This document shows, in pieces, positions 1 through 10,522 of a DNA stretch of 64,000 nt. The stretch's first letter is position 1. Each line of letters starts with the position of its first letter. The notes under the pieces are model-generated. The model was not told where the DNA came from and did no database searches. It saw only the letters and a list, made by a program, of their open reading frames with translations. The stretch spans positions 6,076,001 through 6,140,000 of the forward strand of contig CAUJLY010000004.1 in assembly GCA_963281155.1 (NCBI GenBank). Direction: 5' to 3'. This stretch comes from Rhabditophanes sp. KR3021 (taxonomy: Eukaryota; Nematoda; Chromadorea; Rhabditida; Alloionematidae). A program made the translations under genes and the position numbers.

Positions 1-1
1 G

Positions 2-889
2 TTATTCCGACATTGCAACATCGAATTTGATTGTGTGATAGGCACAAGCAACATGTTTGTCCTTTGGAGAACACAATTGAGTCAACTTTTTGAATAGTTT
101 AGTACTATAGCTTTCATTGACCATATTATCTTCATTGTTGGTATTACACATCTTTTGACATTGTCTCATCTTATTAGCAGCCATTTCATTTCTATCAATT
201 ACGTGAACCACGGCAGTCAAAACACCTTGTTTCAAATAACTCCAGTATTCAGACAACTTAGATTCAGAATCACCTTCACGTAATTCCTTTTGAGTTGGAG
301 TGCACATTTTAAAGCTTAATTTTTGGAAATTCTTCCCAGTTTCACACTCACCGTCATTACTGTTAATATATTTACTAATCTTTTCCTCCTCTGATTCCAA
401 ACTGCCGCATAAATTGCAGAATTTGCAGGTGTTCTTTCCTTGGAGCATTCCTCTTAATTCACTATCCTGACTTTCCGGACACCAATTGGTTTGAGTAATG
501 TTTGTGCAAATATTGGACACTTCGTTAAAAGCGTGGCTATTGTATTGTCTGCATGGGAGATTGGTCCCCATTGTAAAGAAAGCCTCGATGTAGGGGTTTA
601 CGATAGGTTTCTTTACTTTGAAGGAGAGATCGACTTTGTAGCATCCAGGGAAACGTAACTTAGATTGTTTTCCATCTTCAGCAATAAAAGTAACGGAATC
701 TTTGTTTTCATTGGATCCATCAGGAATCGGGTTGAATTTAAATTTGATTGAATCGGCGTCAACGACTTCACTATTCATATTGGGACAGGAAGTGGTTATA
801 TTTTCTCTCATCATAATAGTGATGTCTTTGGCAACAATAACTATAGCATAACATGCTACACCAACTACAGACTTAACGAAAGAAACCAT
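2..889 (-). CDS. Cys-rich protein with N-terminal hydrophobic segment, unknown function
   Basis: A single open frame of 295 residues runs from an ATG at 889 to a TAA at 2-4, so the gene is complete although it lies at the window edge. Residues about 7-20 are hydrophobic and look like a signal peptide or anchor. The rest is hydrophilic and rich in cysteine, with a tight CKFCNLC cluster near the middle and further paired cysteines near the C-terminus, which suggests a disulfide-stabilised extracellular domain. I do not recognise a named family; the uninterrupted frame, regular composition and start context support a real gene. It heads a group of small secreted-protein genes reaching to about 6 kb. 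A short upstream exon cannot be excluded. Confidence 0.75.
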   Translation of the reverse strand: MVSFVKSVVGVACYAIVIVAKDITIMMRENITTSCPNMNSEVVDADSIKFKFNPIPDGSNENKDSVTFIAEDGKQSKLRFPGCYKVDLSFKVKKPIVNPYIEAFFTMGTNLPCRQYNSHAFNEVSNICTNITQTNWCPESQDSELRGMLQGKNTCKFCNLCGSLESEEEKISKYINSNDGECETGKNFQKLSFKMCTPTQKELREGDSESKLSEYWSYLKQGVLTAVVHVIDRNEMAANKMRQCQKMCNTNNEDNMVNESYSTKLFKKLTQLCSPKDKHVACAYHTIKFDVAMSE

Positions 890-1219
890 TTTAAATATAT
901 GTTATTGGGAGTATTTAATTTGTATTTAATTCGTATTTTAAATTCATTTATATACTCATCCCACGACACTATTAATAACTATTATTAACACGAATTTGAT
1001 CAACAAGCCGTTTCAAACATAATCCTATTTTTTATTCATTTTTTACAAACACACTTTTCGTGATCTCTTTATTTATACTGTTTCGCCATGTCATATCTTT
1101 TTTAAAGTCTATTATATTCTTATTACATCTTTATCAGGTCCTTATCAATATACTGATAATACACCCTTTTAATTCATACCTGTTACCTTCTTTTAATGCT
1201 ATACTAGTCCATAACCATC
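890..1219. other. Intergenic, divergent promoter region
   Basis: AT-rich spacer between two divergently transcribed secreted-protein genes. I see no coding exon or RNA gene. It presumably carries the promoters of both neighbours. Confidence 0.5.
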
Positions 1220-2690
1220 ATGATCTATTTGTATATATTCCTCTTTTATATTCAATTAACAAATGCTTTTGATGTATCTATTTGTAAAGAGGAGGTTATT
1301 GATGCGCAGCACACATTTTCTAAGATGATTGAACAAAGATCAGCATCTGAAATCGTCAAAAGAAAAGAACGAATTGATAATTTACTGCAAAACCCAACTC
1401 CGTTGATGCAAATTGTGACTGAGGGAGAAGATGCTGCTCAACCTGATCCTGATTGCCCTGCCCCAAGTCCAACTATTTTTCCAGATTCTAAGCCTACTTC
1501 ATTAGGTGGTAACTTTGCGGAGTTTATCATTCCCGAACACTTTAAATTACCATACTTTGAATTATTAAAAGAAGCAATCCAAAATGAAGAAAAAATTTGC
1601 AATGGCCCTAAATTTACTGGATTTGATTCTGTAACAGACGAACAATTAAGAGGCTTACTAGCTTTGTTTGCTGTCAATCATGCTGATCATCTCTGTCCGA
1701 TTTGCAGCAGTGTCGTTAGCCATCTACACAAAAATTTATTAGATCCTAATATTCTTAATTTTGACTCTGAACATGAATATAAAATTGCAAAAATGATTTA
1801 CCAATACATTCCTGATGTTGAGTCTATTTGCTCAGTTCTACTTCCCGGATGTCACGAAGACTATGAAATGAAAGTTAAAAATGGAACGAGAGCGTCGAAA
1901 TGCTTGGAATGCACAGTTTGCATGACAGGATCCACAGTTTTGGAGGTAATAAACTATTTTTCTACGCACCATTAACTTTTCTTTAGCATACCATATTTTT
2001 AAATCAACCATTAATTGATAATGTTCACCATTTCCTAAATCTAACTATATTTAAAGAATTGTGTGCAGAAATGTGTCATCTACCCCCAAATTCAATATTC
2101 CCGAATGGAATTCCTTATCAAAAGTGCAGGGGAGCGCTTTCTAACTTTTACACTTTTGTAATGAGTGCTGCTAGAAACATTTTAATACCTAATAACATTT
2201 GTGCATTAGAGCTGGGAATGTGTGAAGTAAGTTTGAAATTGATAAGTATAAACTACATCTTGAACAAAATGAAATACGCACATATTTATGCGTGTTATTA
2301 ATGACAGTAATTAAAACCTTTGATCTTTGAATAACTAATTATTTGCGTAAAGATGACGAAGATTAACTAAAGTTAATTAGTCATAAAATAATTGATGAAG
2401 TAGATTAACTAATGTTAATTAATTATAAACTAATCATAAATCAACTAGAATTTAAATATATGTCAACACTTCATTTGATACTTAATCTTTTCAATTATTT
2501 TTAGGTCGGAGCAACACCTAACGTTTTATCCTGTCTGACAGATATTTGTCTTGATAAAGTTCCTCATGCTTTAGAGTTTATTTGTAGTATCATTCCTGCC
2601 GATCCAACGGAAGCAGCCTATTTTATTGGACTGAAAAGAAGGCCAGATCATGAAGCTACAAGTCAGCAAAATAGCCATACAGAATTATAA
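1220..2690 (+). CDS. Secreted cysteine-rich protein with saposin-like spacing
   Basis: Three exons: 1220-1945, 1987-2226 and 2505-2690. Both introns (41 and 278 bp) are GT-AG and phase 0, and the frame stays open across both junctions to a TAA at 2688-2690. The product is about 383 residues and starts with a clear signal peptide (MIYLYIFLFYIQLTNA). The C-terminal two thirds carry cysteine pairs such as CPICSSVV, CLECTVC and a C-x(n)-ICALELGMC block, followed by CLTDIC. Their spacing recalls saposin-B lipid-binding folds, as in nematode saposin-like proteins, but I could not match all six cysteines of one canonical domain. The family call is therefore an inference; secretion is well supported. 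It converges on the minus-strand gene ending at 2756. Confidence 0.7.
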
Positions 2691-2755
2691 GAGCGTTATT
2701 TTGATTTATAATAAACACATCGATCAAAATAATAAAGTTTTAATTAAACGATGTA

Positions 2756-3061
2756 TTAATAATAATGTCGGGAATAAGCAGAGAAATCATCCATATTTGT
2801 GTTTCCATTTGCGTTCAAATTGTAATTGTTATTGTTCACATTTCCATTGTAATTATTTGATTGACGATTATAATCGTGAGTCTTAGGAGGGCTACTAAAA
2901 GACATGAAGAATGGTCGACTTGCTACATGTGAATTCTTAGAATAGGCATATCTGAAACTATTAGATTCAGGTGGACTATTATAGTTAGAATTGTCATATG
3001 CGCTGAATGTGCCAACCAATTTAGTTGTCCAAAGCAATAGGATTTGAATTTGGATTAGCAT
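2756..3061 (-). CDS. Small secreted Asn-rich protein
   Basis: One 101-residue frame begins with ATG at 3059-3061. Residues 1-20 form a hydrophobic signal-peptide-like segment (MLIQIQILLLWTTKLVGTFS). The mature part is dominated by Asn, Tyr and Ser, with an N-rich tract in the second half, and lacks cysteines. No family is recognised. Similar low-complexity secreted peptides are common in nematodes, but a short AT-rich frame of this kind could also be spurious. The 3' end lies about 65 bp from the convergent saposin-like gene. Confidence 0.45.
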   Translation of the reverse strand: MLIQIQILLLWTTKLVGTFSAYDNSNYNSPPESNSFRYAYSKNSHVASRPFFMSFSSPPKTHDYNRQSNNYNGNVNNNNYNLNANGNTNMDDFSAYSRHYY

Positions 3062-3292
3062 TTGTCAGATGGTTAAATAAAAGCATTTACCATTTTCATT
3101 TATTCATAACAATATACGCCTAAATTATTTATTTCCCAAAACATGTTATTAACATGAACTGGGTGTCATTTAGCTTCAATAAGATAATTTTAAGGCGATA
3201 TCAGATCCCAATATTTAATTGGTACTAAATATAAACATTAAATACATATAATTGCAGAATTTTATTATGAAATTATCAAAAAAATAATATAT

Positions 3293-3658
3293 TTAGTCAG
3301 ATGACTCTTCGGTTAATACTAACATTGTTGGTGCAACTTCGATTTCAGCGTCATCGTCACTTGTATCATCGAAACTATATGCTCCAAAATCAGACTTGCT
3401 AACTTTTGGAATAGTTAAAAGACCTGAAGATGACAAATGAGCCTTATCTTTTCCAAGTAAACCACTTTTATTAGAGTAAATGTATTCTTTGTCTTCAGAC
3501 CCTTCCTTGATTTTGTAGACCGATTTGACGTTATTGCTAAAATCAAATTCAAAACGATCCCCTATCTTTGCCGTAGCTCTAACAACAGCTCCATCAGTCC
3601 CATAAAGTGTAACTAGTTGCAATAGGAAGACAGCAAATACTAATAGCTTAGCATTCAT
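3293..3658 (-). CDS. Small secreted protein with single Ig-like domain
   Basis: A 121-residue single-exon frame starts at the ATG complementary to 3656-3658. Residues 1-23 form a signal peptide (MNAKLLVFAVFLLQLVTLYG). The remainder fits one immunoglobulin-like beta sandwich without the disulfide: a GDRFEFDF strand near residue 33, then SSGLLTIPKVSKSDFGAYSF, which resembles the L-x-I-x-x-V-x-x-x-D-x-G-x-Y signature of Ig F strands, and an acidic C-terminal tail. Short secreted proteins with this signature occur in nematodes. No function is assigned. The Ig call rests on one motif and should be tested by structure prediction. Confidence 0.7.
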   Translation of the reverse strand: MNAKLLVFAVFLLQLVTLYGTDGAVVRATAKIGDRFEFDFSNNVKSVYKIKEGSEDKEYIYSNKSGLLGKDKAHLSSSGLLTIPKVSKSDFGAYSFDDTSDDDAEIEVAPTMLVLTEESSD

Positions 3659-4094
3659 GTTTTTATCAAAATATTTTAAAATGATTTCCCAACTACTTTT
3701 ATTTTCTTAAATATGCAATAAGATGTAACATATTAATATAATCCATTAGACAGATGGTGTTTTTTTACTATTTCTTTTTATTAAAATAAAATACTCAGAC
3801 ATCAGATTGATGTTACGTAAAACAGAACGACGAGGCTGTACTTTTTATCAATTACTTATAAATAGTTCTTAGTTTGATCTCAACAATATTATTGCATAAC
3901 AATTGCTGGCAATTGGAAACATTAGGAAGATGTTTATATTTATTCATTTTGAATATACCAAACTATACTATGCACCACATAGGTTCACTCTTGATTAGGT
4001 TATTCGTTCAAAACAAATTGGAAGAATGATTTGGTAATGACTTCATAATACCTTCAAATACCACATAACCATCAAAATATAATTGCAATAAAAA
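3659..4094. other. Intergenic spacer
   Basis: AT-rich DNA between divergent genes; no coding potential, repeat or RNA gene seen. Confidence 0.5.
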
Positions 4095-4939
4095 ATGGGC
4101 GAAAACATATTTAGTATTTTGCAGCCCAGTCCCCTAATTAATGATCACTCAAAGACATTGGTTTGTGATCATTGCCAAAGGGACTTATCGCAATATAGCT
4201 TCACTAGGAAGGAAACTCATCTGATATATTGCCAGCAAAAAGCAAACAAGAAAGAAGTGATCTACCATAAATCAGTTGAATTCAAAGTACCGGCTGTTAA
4301 AAAAAAATTGTATGTTTATCAATTGACATACTTTATTTCGTTTTGTTGAACTTTATTTAATTTAATTTTAGTGTTTATGAAAGAGATGAAGCTTTGATTG
4401 TGGCGCCGGAAGGAAGGATAATATCAAGATGTGAGTGTCCGTACACAAAAGTGCACCTTCAACAAAAAGTTCAAAAACTATTTGACGCAAGTTTGTCAGA
4501 TGATAAAATAAATTACATCCATGTTGAAAATGATCCCTTTGTTTCGTTTAAAAGAATGGGTCATTTGGATCAATTAAGGAGAGATATGTTAAGATTGACG
4601 TTAAAAGTACCTGGCGATATTACAGTCATAGCATCGAATGGAGAATTAAAGTGGCATTCAATTATATTGCAGGTACGGACTGTTAACCTACTACCAAAAT
4701 GTGGTACGGAAATTAATTTATCACAATATAAGCTTAAAGTGTTACAAGTGTATGAAGCATACATGTATGGCGGAGATATCAGTCATTGTAATGCATACCA
4801 GAAAGATTTGCTTAGCTTATCAAAGGCATATGGACCAAATGAGCTTAAAATTTATCTGGAAGAAGAATATGTGATGGAACAAACCTCAGATAGTATCTAC
4901 TCAAGAACTGATTATAATTGTATGGAAGAAGAGCAATAA
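4095..4939 (+). CDS. BTB protein with N-terminal UBZ4-like zinc finger (SLX4-like)
   Basis: Exons 4095-4309 and 4372-4939 join through a 62-bp phase-2 intron to give about 260 residues. Residues 24-46 form a C-x2-C-x13-H-x4-C element (CDHCQRDL...THLIYC), the layout of UBZ4 ubiquitin-binding fingers. Residues about 165-240 read as a BTB/POZ fold: GDITVIASNGELKWHSIILQ, then an INLSQYKLKVLQVYEAYMYG stretch (BTB v-x-x-x-l-x-Y-x-Y-x-g) and DLLSLSKAYG. UBZ plus BTB is the central architecture of the structure-specific nuclease scaffold SLX4, but the protein is far shorter than SLX4 and shows no SLX1-binding helix-turn-helix C-terminus. It may be a trimmed SLX4 homologue or an unrelated fusion. The domain calls are firmer than the orthology. 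Confidence 0.65.
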
Positions 4940-5555
4940 ACAACAACCATGAGTATGATATCCTTTATTCCTGAAGAAGGGGCGAAACATATGAATTAAT
5001 CGAGACTATATTTTATTATTTTTGTATGATTATAATTAATAATTTTGTTTAAATAAAACTTTTAAATATCCTGTCGTTATTCTCCATATTTCGTGTCAAT
5101 GGTATGATTTCAATGAATGATGTTTAATACCTTTCCAATTATGTGATAAATTGTATCAATTTATTTAGTCAAGTGCAATTAATATTTGTTTTTTGAATGA
5201 TTTGTTAGATACTACGCTTCTGCTTATTAATCTTCCACAAGTTCTAAAAAAGTCTATTGAAATATGATTAGGCTGGGTAAATTTTGAAAGGCAAATAATA
5301 GTGATTAATTCACCATCACTAGTACATATAACACAAGGATTACTTTTTATTTAAAAAATATGATCAGGGAATATTTATCTACCCTAGCGTAAATCCACGT
5401 TTAAACAGCTGAAACAACATAGGCTTTCAAGGAAGTGTAAACGTGATAAAACGTAACACTGGACAAAGTAATCTGCACTTTTTGCAAACAAAAATATCTA
5501 TCTATATAAGATTGATAAAATTCAAATATGTATCAGTCCACAATCCAAAGCAATC
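4940..5555. other. Intergenic, likely promoter of ShKT gene
   Basis: AT-rich spacer with an AATAAA-type polyadenylation signal near 5053 for the upstream gene and a TATATAAG element near 5503, about 50 bp before the next ATG. No other feature is seen. Confidence 0.4.
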
Positions 5556-5962
5556 ATGCAATTCTTAAACGTAGCTGTTATATTCATCAGTTTCTTCGTA
5601 TTCACTGTACTAGCTGCAGATCCGCCAGTAGTAGTCCCTACTACAACCACAATGGGCTCAACTACAGCTGATCCAAACTCGTGTACAGATCTCGCAGCAA
5701 ATTGTGCCGCAATTGCTTCATTCTGTATGAATTCAAATTATGCTTCTACCATGTTAGCCAACTGTAGAAAGGTATGAATTATGTGTAATGATTGTATTAT
5801 TTTTACGTTATATTTTAGACATGCTTCCAATGTAATGTCCCAGCAAAACCAAATTCAGCTTGTACAGATCTTGTTACAAACTGCAATGTAGCTCTTTGCA
5901 ATAATCCAGTATGGGCACCACTTTATACATCCAAATGCAAGTCCACATGCAACAAATGTTAA
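5556..5962 (+). CDS. Secreted protein with two ShKT (SXC) domains
   Basis: Exons 5556-5771 and 5819-5962 join through a 47-bp phase-0 intron; the product is 119 residues. Residues 1-20 are a signal peptide. A short Thr-rich linker (PTTTTMGSTT) leads to two six-cysteine modules at about residues 43-77 and 87-119, each with the C-x-D-x4-C start and the closing C-x2-C or C-x3-C pairs of the ShKT family. The intron falls inside the first module. These domains are very common in nematode secreted and cuticle-associated proteins. Here they form a stand-alone protein without an enzyme domain, so the role (structural, defensive or immunomodulatory) cannot be read from sequence. A polyadenylation AATAAA follows at about 5981. 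Confidence 0.85.
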
Positions 5963-6377
5963 CACCTAATATCCTTTTTAAATAAACCTATAATTGTTTT
6001 TTGGGTTTTAACTTCGAAATAAATTTACATAACATAGTTCATTCAATTCTAATTTGGATCGATGTCTTCATTTATTATATATTTTGATTATAGTAAACTG
6101 TTTCATTAATGGAGATATAACGTAAAACATGAACAAATACAAAGTATAACTGGAATAAAGCAGAATGCCGAAAATTTGAAAACGATCATTTTGTTGCACT
6201 AAATCAGAACAAGGAGCATACGACTACAAACTTTGGTGCCAAGATCAGTCTAAATGTTTTTTGTCTTTATCGGATTATAGACTTTTCTTACCATAGTCAA
6301 TTTGTTGAATGATTTAAGACTTTTAATTAGTGAAAGATTTGTGATGTCAATAATGGCAAATATTATAGATGTAGTTA

Positions 6378-6797
6378 GGAATATCACCAACTGATATGGT
6401 TTATGCATTGAAAGTTGACGTAATTTATCATGTCAATTGTCATCGCTGTTTTCAGTGTTGTAAACAGCTGTCGTTGCGCAGTGAAGATAAACGGCTTTTG
6501 AAACGCCGTGCACCAAGGACAACAATAAAACAAAATCAATTAGATGTTTTGAATGACTCGTTTCAGAAGAATCCCAAACCTTCTAAACATGATCGAGCCA
6601 AACTATCCTTAGAAGCTGGTCTCAGCATGAGAGTAATTCAGGTAAATTTGATATAATATAAAAGTTAGATATGGCATCAAAACAAACGCAGCAAAGAACG
6701 GTGCTTAAAACATTTGTGTAACTTCTTGCGGCATTGTAACCAAACTGGAATTGCACCATCTCAATTCTCTTTCAATCATAACGGTACACTTAAATAA
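6378..6797 (+). pseudogene. mec-3: mec-3-like LIM-homeobox remnant
   Basis: From an acceptor-like gttag at 6374-6378 the frame reads GISPTDMVY, a LIM2 half (YHVNCHRCFQC), then jumps directly to RLLKRRAPRTTIKQNQLDVL and the rest of a homeodomain ending MRVIQ at 6641. The next residues, IWHQNKRSKERCLKHLCNFL, start at 6669. Their fit to the MEC-3 homeodomain and its C-terminal extension is close, so the 27 bp between, GT at 6642 to AG at 6668 with a stop inside, would have to be an intron. The second half of LIM2, the linker and the whole of LIM1 are missing, and the recognition helix has F49H and R52K. No start codon or upstream LIM1 exon was found. I call it a decayed copy; expression is possible but doubtful. 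Confidence 0.65.
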
Positions 6798-6997
6798 TAA
6801 TCCTTATTTTAATACGGTTCATTTCAGATGCTTATTGAGACATGATGAAGGATTTTCAAATAATAACTTAAATGCGATGAAGTATGAGAATTACCTTTTA
6901 TCGACAATGAGCAACGATACATGCTTTGCTTTAACTAAAAATTCGAACTTATTCTATACATTTAGCTTATATTATTGCGTTGTAATAAAATTTATTT

Positions 6998-7511
6998 ATG
7001 AATATTGAAGGAATCAAAAAATTGGCTATTCAATCTAAAACCAAAAGTGAAACTGTTGGTATTAACAAATGCCAGCCTATTAGTCGTTCTGTATCATTAG
7101 ACAAGAGAATTAATAAGGTTGGAACTTCTATAAATACCTTGAATTCGTTGATACAAGTCGTTGAGAGAACCCGATTAGGAGGTACTAGTCTATCGAGTAA
7201 AAATTTAAGTTCAGATGGTGATAGTGATGAAGAAGCAGAATATAAAATTACAATCGAAACATTACAAAAACTGAGACGATTTGACCCAATTTGGTTTGCT
7301 GTAAGTAGTAGTAATATGTCCTAAAAATTATTAAAATGATATTTAGAAAGTCTGTCAAACATCACCTGAAACATTAATTGATACTAAGCAGTATGAGCAA
7401 TATCAAAGAACCGACTATGCGGAGTCAGTCCAAAAAACAATTACGTGCAAATTCAGAAACAAAAATAAAGAAATAAAGAATATGCAAACCTCACACAAAG
7501 CATTTAATTAG
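6998..7511 (+). CDS. Hypothetical protein
   Basis: Exons 6998-7300 and 7347-7511, separated by a 46-bp phase-0 GT-AG intron, encode about 155 residues; stop codons lie immediately upstream of the ATG. The protein is basic and serine-rich in the first half, with an acidic patch (DGDSDEEAEY) near residue 75 and a Lys-rich C-terminus. No domain is recognised. The clean intron and composition support a real gene, but its position beside decayed sequences means it may be lineage-specific or degrading. It could also be a downstream part of the neighbouring broken locus, although MEC-3-like residues end before it. Confidence 0.45.
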
Positions 7512-8213
7512 AAATTGATATTTAAAAAAAATTCGGATATTTTGTAAATTATTACTATATCTTTTCTTTGATATTCCGTATTGTATTTTCTTTAAAACAA
7601 ATTTTTCGAAAATACACACTTTTAAAACGAAAAAATTTATCACGTTTGTCCATATATTAAAAATACTGTCTCGGACGACATTTAAATTGTTGTGCGCAGT
7701 GTTAAATATTTGAAAGCAACCTGTACTTCTGAAATGTCAAAAAGCTACACTTCTTTATTCACATTAACAGTTGTTGACCGTTTAATTTCAAAGAAGAATG
7801 TCCGATTGGCAAAAAATAATATGTATTAATTTGCAATGGGAGCATATCTTTTGATTCAAGGTACGGTTCTGCAAAAATCTAATGTGTCTAATTTTTTCTA
7901 GAATATTAAGACCATATTTGTTAAAAGCTTTTTGATCTGGTGGCAAATGCATTCTTTTGAATGTGATATGATACTGTACCTGCCTGGCTGTTTGTTTGCC
8001 TCTTCTCTTTGTTGATGGATATGACGAACATATCGATAGGATTCCGACGTACCAAAAGTTTCCATGTTATTAAGAAGGTTTGTGGTATCTTCTCTTTGAA
8101 GGAATACCATGCAGTAAGGAGCCTTTATCAACTCTCGCAAATACTTTTCATCACTTGAACAACCAACCATCTTGACAACTTGAAAGTGAGAAACAAGAAA
8201 TGGAAATGATTGC
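7512..8213. other. Poorly coding spacer
   Basis: AT-rich spacer. A minus-strand frame at 7898-8230 (about 110 codons) is open and begins with ATG, but it has no recognisable motif, overlaps the next plus-strand frame and has no spliced partners; I treat it as unproven. Confidence 0.35.
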
Positions 8214-8760
8214 ATGATAACTGCTATCAAAGAGGAACAGAATAATATTTCAATTTTGTATCACACTTCAAAAGCTTTCAGGCAGGTATCTAACTGGTCA
8301 TTCAAAACAGCCAAGATGGACAGACCAAAAATAAAGCCGTCTGTCAAGGATCGATGTGGCAAAAAGATTCCCAACAAAAGAATGTCGAGAAGAGAAAAGG
8401 AGAGTAAAAAGGAGAAAACAAAGAAAAAAACTAATGCCAGAAGGAAGGCTAATGTTATGTCCTAGTCAAATCAGATAAGATAGCTGATGGTAAAGAAAAC
8501 GGTCCTCAACAAATTATAAAATATGAAGCAGCTACTGATGCTGCTGTCGTCATCGGCGACATTGAATCATCCACTAAAGTTCCAGTCCCATCAAGACCCC
8601 TGCAACCTCCAATAAAACCCCGGCATTCAATTAAGCTCCAGCATGCCATCGTGTCTTATCATCCACCAAATTTCCACCACCCAATAATATCCCAGCACCT
8701 ATTAACGCACCAACCTCAGCTTATGTATCCCTAAACGTCAGACAAGTTAAAAAATGACTA
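8214..8760 (+). pseudogene. Decayed Lys-rich then Pro-rich coding sequence
   Basis: An 83-codon frame from 8214 ends in a very lysine-rich stretch (ESKKEKTKKKTNARRK) and stops at 8465. Immediately downstream a second frame stays open to about 8734, and a third reads Pro/Thr-rich text (KTPATSNKTPAF, then FPPPNNIPAPINAPTSAY) interrupted by a stop. The switching of plausible low-complexity protein between frames suggests a gene that has accumulated indels. The original product is unknown. An unspotted short intron could rescue part of the frame. Confidence 0.3.
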
Positions 8761-9015
8761 CGAAAAGTTGTTTGTACTTGATGATTTGAATCACCTTACT
8801 CAAAACGTACCAGAAAACAACGAGCTTCCATAATACTTATATCTACATACATTTAATAACGTCTCTGTTTAAAAATATGATCTACACTTTGTATTAATAA
8901 AAAAAGTTTATCCTAATAAATATGTACAATATTAAGAAAATAAAAGCAAATAATTAATTAATTAAAAAACTTTATGTACACGTTAGTTATTGAGATTTAC
9001 ATGAAAATGTATGAG

Positions 9016-9921
9016 TTAAAAATTACAATGGTTATGAACAGAAATTGAATCATCTGGAAATCTTTTCAATGATGGCTTACCGACAATTCCACCAAATAGG
9101 GACGTTGCATTAGAATCATCAAAGTTGCACGCGTAATTGAAGTTTGATGGATTGGTTTTAGGTAGCGTCATTGAAATTGAAAACATCTTATTATTAATAA
9201 AAATTGGATCAATTGGAAAACCATTAATTCCTAATTTGGCCTCTTTATGTGTCTGTGACTTAGATTGTTTGTCTGTTAAAAAATTATGATAGTCATGCTT
9301 GAAAGTTGGACAGATATTTTTGACCTTTCCTTCTACTTCATCAACTTTGCTTAGCGGCTTGTAAAGTTTGTAATATATGATGACAAGAATAACCATTAAG
9401 AAGATAACCAAGGAAGTCAGAATTAAATCAAGATTGGAATGTAGCTTTTCACGGAGAGACGGTTCGACTTCTTTAAAATATCTAGATTTTTGAATGAGGA
9501 CCTTTGCGGTATAGCATTTTCCATACAGTTCGGTGATAAATTCATCTTCATTATAATGTACAAAAAGCATCTCAATTCGCGATTCGTCATATTGGGTTGC
9601 CGACTGATTTTCTTCATCATAACTTAACACGCCAGAAGAGATCATAATTTTGCTTTCTTCATAGCTAGCAAATTCTTCGATGATCTGTATATTTCCGTAT
9701 TTGGTTAACTTTGATGTTGTTGACTTGTAGGATAGGTATTTATGTCCATTATTAATTAGGTCAAAGTTTAGTCTGAATAAAGCATTGTATGCACCCAATT
9801 TTTGCAAGCATTTATTGCTGTAATCTATCGAAGTTACTGTTCCTTTGACTTGTAAAATTAGTTTATTAGGAAGTGCAGTTGCTGTTAATAATATAGTAGA
9901 TAAGATTAATATTTTAGACAT
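9016..9921 (-). CDS. Single-pass type I membrane protein, unknown
   Basis: A 301-residue single-exon frame starts at the ATG at 9919-9921. It has a signal peptide (residues 1-16, MSKILILSTILLTATA), an ectodomain of about 145 residues with three cysteines, one strongly hydrophobic helix at about 165-187 (LILTSLVIFLMVILVIIYYK) and a cytoplasmic tail of about 115 residues. This is receptor-like topology. I recognise no extracellular domain family; the ectodomain is rich in beta-type alternation. The tail lacks obvious kinase or adaptor motifs. Confidence 0.7.
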   Translation of the reverse strand: MSKILILSTILLTATALPNKLILQVKGTVTSIDYSNKCLQKLGAYNALFRLNFDLINNGHKYLSYKSTTSKLTKYGNIQIIEEFASYEESKIMISSGVLSYDEENQSATQYDESRIEMLFVHYNEDEFITELYGKCYTAKVLIQKSRYFKEVEPSLREKLHSNLDLILTSLVIFLMVILVIIYYKLYKPLSKVDEVEGKVKNICPTFKHDYHNFLTDKQSKSQTHKEAKLGINGFPIDPIFINNKMFSISMTLPKTNPSNFNYACNFDDSNATSLFGGIVGKPSLKRFPDDSISVHNHCNF

Positions 9922-10522
9922 ATTCTGGAATCAAACAATTAATGACACTATAAATTTGGCATGAGTAAGAGCAATGGATGGTAATAAATATCAATAAGGG
10001 CGAATGAGTAAAGTAGACATGTACGTTTGACTATACAATTTAATAAAAAAAGACTGTCTTAGCTTTGACATAATATGATGAAAATTTTGTAGATTAGATG
10101 TTTTCAATGATGTGCCGAGCAAAGTCATCAATATCTTCCAATAAATATTTTAGATCATAGATTAATATTATACCAACTTTGTTAAAGTTTAATAATTTGG
10201 AGAGACTCCTTCTTAGTATGAAGTTTGACATAAATACTTGTATATATCCTTCTGGACAAATGCTGGTATATTTGCATTGTGAAATAATCATCTTCCTCAA
10301 ATAAAAAAGTATTGACACTGTTCTAAAAACAATACAAAAAGCTATAAATTAGTTTTATTTACTGATTATAAACATGAATGGCATGTTTACTAATTTTTGA
10401 TCATTATGCACACAAAAAATAGAGTTGTAATTATTAACGACCATTTTAATTATCTATATCAATCAAAAATAATTAATTCTCCACATATAAATTAATAGTA
10501 ATTGGGTGTTTCTTTAAATTTA
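9922..10522. other. Intergenic, divergent promoter region
   Basis: AT-rich spacer between the membrane protein and the modular secreted gene. A minus-strand 74-codon frame at 10094-10318 has no recognisable features and is probably chance. No repeats or RNA genes are seen. Confidence 0.4.

Noticed and set aside
6751..7008. Plus-strand frame of 85 codons
   Set aside because: It lies in another frame over the mec-3-like C-terminus and has AT-biased composition.
7898..8230. Minus-strand 110-codon frame as a gene
   Set aside because: No motif, no spliced partners and overlap with a plus-strand frame; could be chance in AT-rich DNA.
10094..10318. Minus-strand 74-codon frame as a gene
   Set aside because: Composition follows AT bias and no domain or signal peptide is present.
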